6,874 nucleotides of DNA from Blautia sp. (lineage in GTDB: Bacteria; Bacillota; Clostridia; Lachnospirales; Lachnospiraceae). Location of the stretch: positions 1 through 6,874 of the forward strand of contig JAFOJB010000028.1 of assembly GCA_017420455.1 (NCBI GenBank), read 5' to 3'. Positions within the stretch are counted from its first letter, which is position 1, and each line of letters begins with the position of its first letter. The position numbers and the translations under genes were made by a program. The notes beneath the pieces were generated by a model. The model worked only from the letters and a program-made list of their open reading frames with translations. It had not been told where the DNA came from and did no database searches. Positions 5,258-6,874 of this stretch are shown here, piece after piece.

Positions 5258-6874
5258 TTACGGTTTCACAGTCACATTGTACGTTCTTTCCAGCGTATAA
5301 TCCCCGCAGATAATCTCGGCTGTAAGCGCAACCTTTGTCTTCTCCTGCGGAGCCAGAATCTGCCCCTCTGAGGTGATCACAGATTCATCCGCAGAATGCC
5401 ATACGATCCGGCAGTCCATGAAATCCTTCGGGAGCTCTGCATGCTCCTTCGCAGCTTCCAGTATCACCTTTTTCAGGCTTTCCGCAGCCATCCCGGTGAC
5501 CATCTCTCCATCCTGGCTGTCCGTATGGCTGCCCCAGACACAGGTATTGTCGTCTCCGATGGCAGAGAAGGTCATCACTGCATCAGGCTCCTGGTTTTCT
5601 TTGTGCTGGCGGAAGAAGAAGCCCTTGTACGTCACATCTCCCAGCTTCAGGGTAACGAAATCATATCCCTTTCCGGAATCGGTCTTCTCCCAGGTTCCGC
5701 TTACCGCGCCGCTGACAGTCCCATCTTCGCCAAGAGTGATCATCTGGGTTTCCAGCATATCCCCGCTGGTCCTGTTCCCATGGTTGATAAATTCATACGG
5801 CCCCGTCACATCCCCGGTTCCGTAATTCTCCGGCTGCTCTCCCAGATATTCATAGACCGCCGTCACCGGCCACTGATCCTCATTCAGGAACTGCTGATGC
5901 ACACGCACCTCATGCCCTTCCAGCTGTGGTTTGGATTCAAAGCGCTGATGGTAAACCAGATACCGGGAACCATCTGATGCATTCAGCTGGGAATTATGTC
6001 CGGCTGCCCTTTTTCCGATCTGGTCATAGAAGGTATAGTTTCCGATCAGCTTGATCCCGTACTGGTCGCCGCTCTTTTTGTTGTCCGCAGCGTTTTTTCC
6101 CGATGCGTCCAGATAAGGCCCTGTCACATTCCTGGAGCGGAAAAGGCGCATATTGTAACCGCCATTCGCCGTCAGGCCGCCGTAGGTACAGTACAGATAA
6201 TAGTATTCCGTCTCCGGATCATAGGAAATATAGGGACCTTCTCCGGACTGATGATCTCCGCCGATCAGATGTACGCCGAAATATCTGTCCACAAAATTCC
6301 CGGAGGTTTCATCGATGCTGTCCACACCCGGATAGATCGCTTTTCCGGTCTCTCTGTCCAGCTCCAGAAGGAACATGCCGCCGGACCAGGAACCATAGGA
6401 CATGTACAGCCTCTCTCCGGAAGCATCGAAGAAAATGTTCGGGTCGATGGCATTCGGAGCATAGGTATGATTCCAGCTGCCATCCATGTTGAACCAGTTC
6501 TCACTGACTTCATCGATCCCGCCGTTTTCTGCTCCGAGCTCCACCAGCTCCGAAAGATTCAGGTAATCATTGCTCCAGGTGGTGTCCCGGGTGCTGCTGC
6601 CGTCATATTCTCCGTTTTTGGTAAAGCCGGAGTATACGATGGTATCTCCGAATTCATATTCTCCCCGGATCTCTCTGGAAACCAGGAAGCTGATGCAGGA
6701 CCTTCTCCAGGTAGAGGAAGTACAGAGATAGAGCATATAGGCTCCGGTATCCCCGTTTTCCCATTGATACCAGGGATTATAGATAAGATCCGGAGCCCAG
6801 ACGGCATATCCGTTTCCACAGTCTCCGTCCTTATAGCCTGCCCAGCGGAAGGGTTTCTCCAATGTCTCTGTAAG
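5258..6874 (-). CDS. GH43 arabinanase-like glycosidase with C-terminal Ig-like domain (N-terminus outside window)
   Basis: The frame is open to the right edge, so the N-terminus, any signal peptide and the catalytic-base Asp are not seen; the TTG at 6862 is not a believable start. Numbering from that codon, the five-bladed propeller shows WAPDLIYNPW (22-31), APNAIDPNIFFD (135-146, with Asp140 as the probable pKa-tuning residue), SGEGPYISYD (206-215, with Glu208 as the probable general acid) and AGHNSQL (287-293, where related arabinanases use His to hold a metal). These fit endo-alpha-1,5-L-arabinanases of GH43. Residues about 330-445 form a beta-rich C-terminal domain like that of two-domain arabinanases. 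Residues about 457-534 resemble an atrophied bacterial Ig domain (IVWHSADESVITSEGQI then YNVTVKP), common at the ends of Clostridia carbohydrate enzymes. It would cut arabinan side chains of pectin, probably outside the cell. Substrate is inferred; xylosidase-type GH43 activity is less likely. Confidence 0.88.
   Translation of the reverse strand, partial: LTETLEKPFRWAGYKDGDCGNGYAVWAPDLIYNPWYQWENGDTGAYMLYLCTSSTWRRSCISFLVSREIRGEYEFGDTIVYSGFTKNGEYDGSSTRDTTWSNDYLNLSELVELGAENGGIDEVSENWFNMDGSWNHTYAPNAIDPNIFFDASGERLYMSYGSWSGGMFLLELDRETGKAIYPGVDSIDETSGNFVDRYFGVHLIGGDHQSGEGPYISYDPETEYYYLYCTYGGLTANGGYNMRLFRSRNVTGPYLDASGKNAADNKKSGDQYGIKLIGNYTFYDQIGKRAAGHNSQLNASDGSRYLVYHQRFESKPQLEGHEVRVHQQFLNEDQWPVTAVYEYLGEQPENYGTGDVTGPYEFINHGNRTSGDMLETQMITLGEDGTVSGAVSGTWEKTDSGKGYDFVTLKLGDVTYKGFFFRQHKENQEPDAVMTFSAIGDDNTCVWGSHTDSQDGEMVTGMAAESLKKVILEAAKEHAELPKDFMDCRIVWHSADESVITSEGQILAPQEKTKVALTAEIICGDYTLERTYNVTVKP

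Overview
The window looks like chromosomal DNA of a Gram-positive Clostridia bacterium, probably a Lachnospiraceae-type gut anaerobe. The evidence is a SAM-I (S-box) riboswitch in front of metK, AGGAG-type ribosome binding sites, intrinsic terminators with clear U-tracts, a small DUF6171-like cysteine-rich protein, and an arabinanase-like GH43 enzyme with a C-terminal bacterial Ig-like domain. The assignment is an inference from gene content; no marker gene for taxonomy is present.

Layout, left to right. (1) Positions 1-1767, plus strand: the C-terminal part of the sensor kinase KdpD, cut by the window edge, overlaps the response regulator gene kdpE by 8 nt. This is the K+/turgor two-component pair; no kdpFABC pump genes are in view. 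(2) A 13-bp-stem terminator at 1799-1833 separates kdpE from a convergent minus-strand unit and has a U-tract on both sides, so it probably ends both. (3) Positions 1856-4282, minus strand: metK (S-adenosylmethionine synthetase) followed after 12 nt by a membrane histidine kinase with no response regulator next to it. (4) Positions 4283-4786: a 500-nt non-coding metK control region. In the direction of transcription it holds a sigma-A-type promoter with a dyad over the -10 box, a SAM-I aptamer, an intrinsic terminator, and then two near-identical 72-bp direct repeats flanking a perfect 15-bp inverted repeat, before a strong metK Shine-Dalgarno. (5) Positions 4787-5089, minus: a 100-residue eight-cysteine protein resembling DUF6171. 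(6) Positions 5258-6874, minus: most of a GH43 arabinanase-like glycosidase, open at the right window edge, ended by its own terminator.

The regulatory logic that can be read directly is SAM feedback. When SAM is plentiful the aptamer should hold P1 together, allow the terminator at 4527-4556 to form, and reduce transcription of metK and of the kinase behind it. The most unusual material is the repeat cluster wedged between that terminator and metK. A 12-nt edge motif of the cluster recurs immediately after the U-tract of the other minus-strand terminator, behind the kinase gene. This suggests a terminator-associated repeat element. No complete new multi-gene system is visible.
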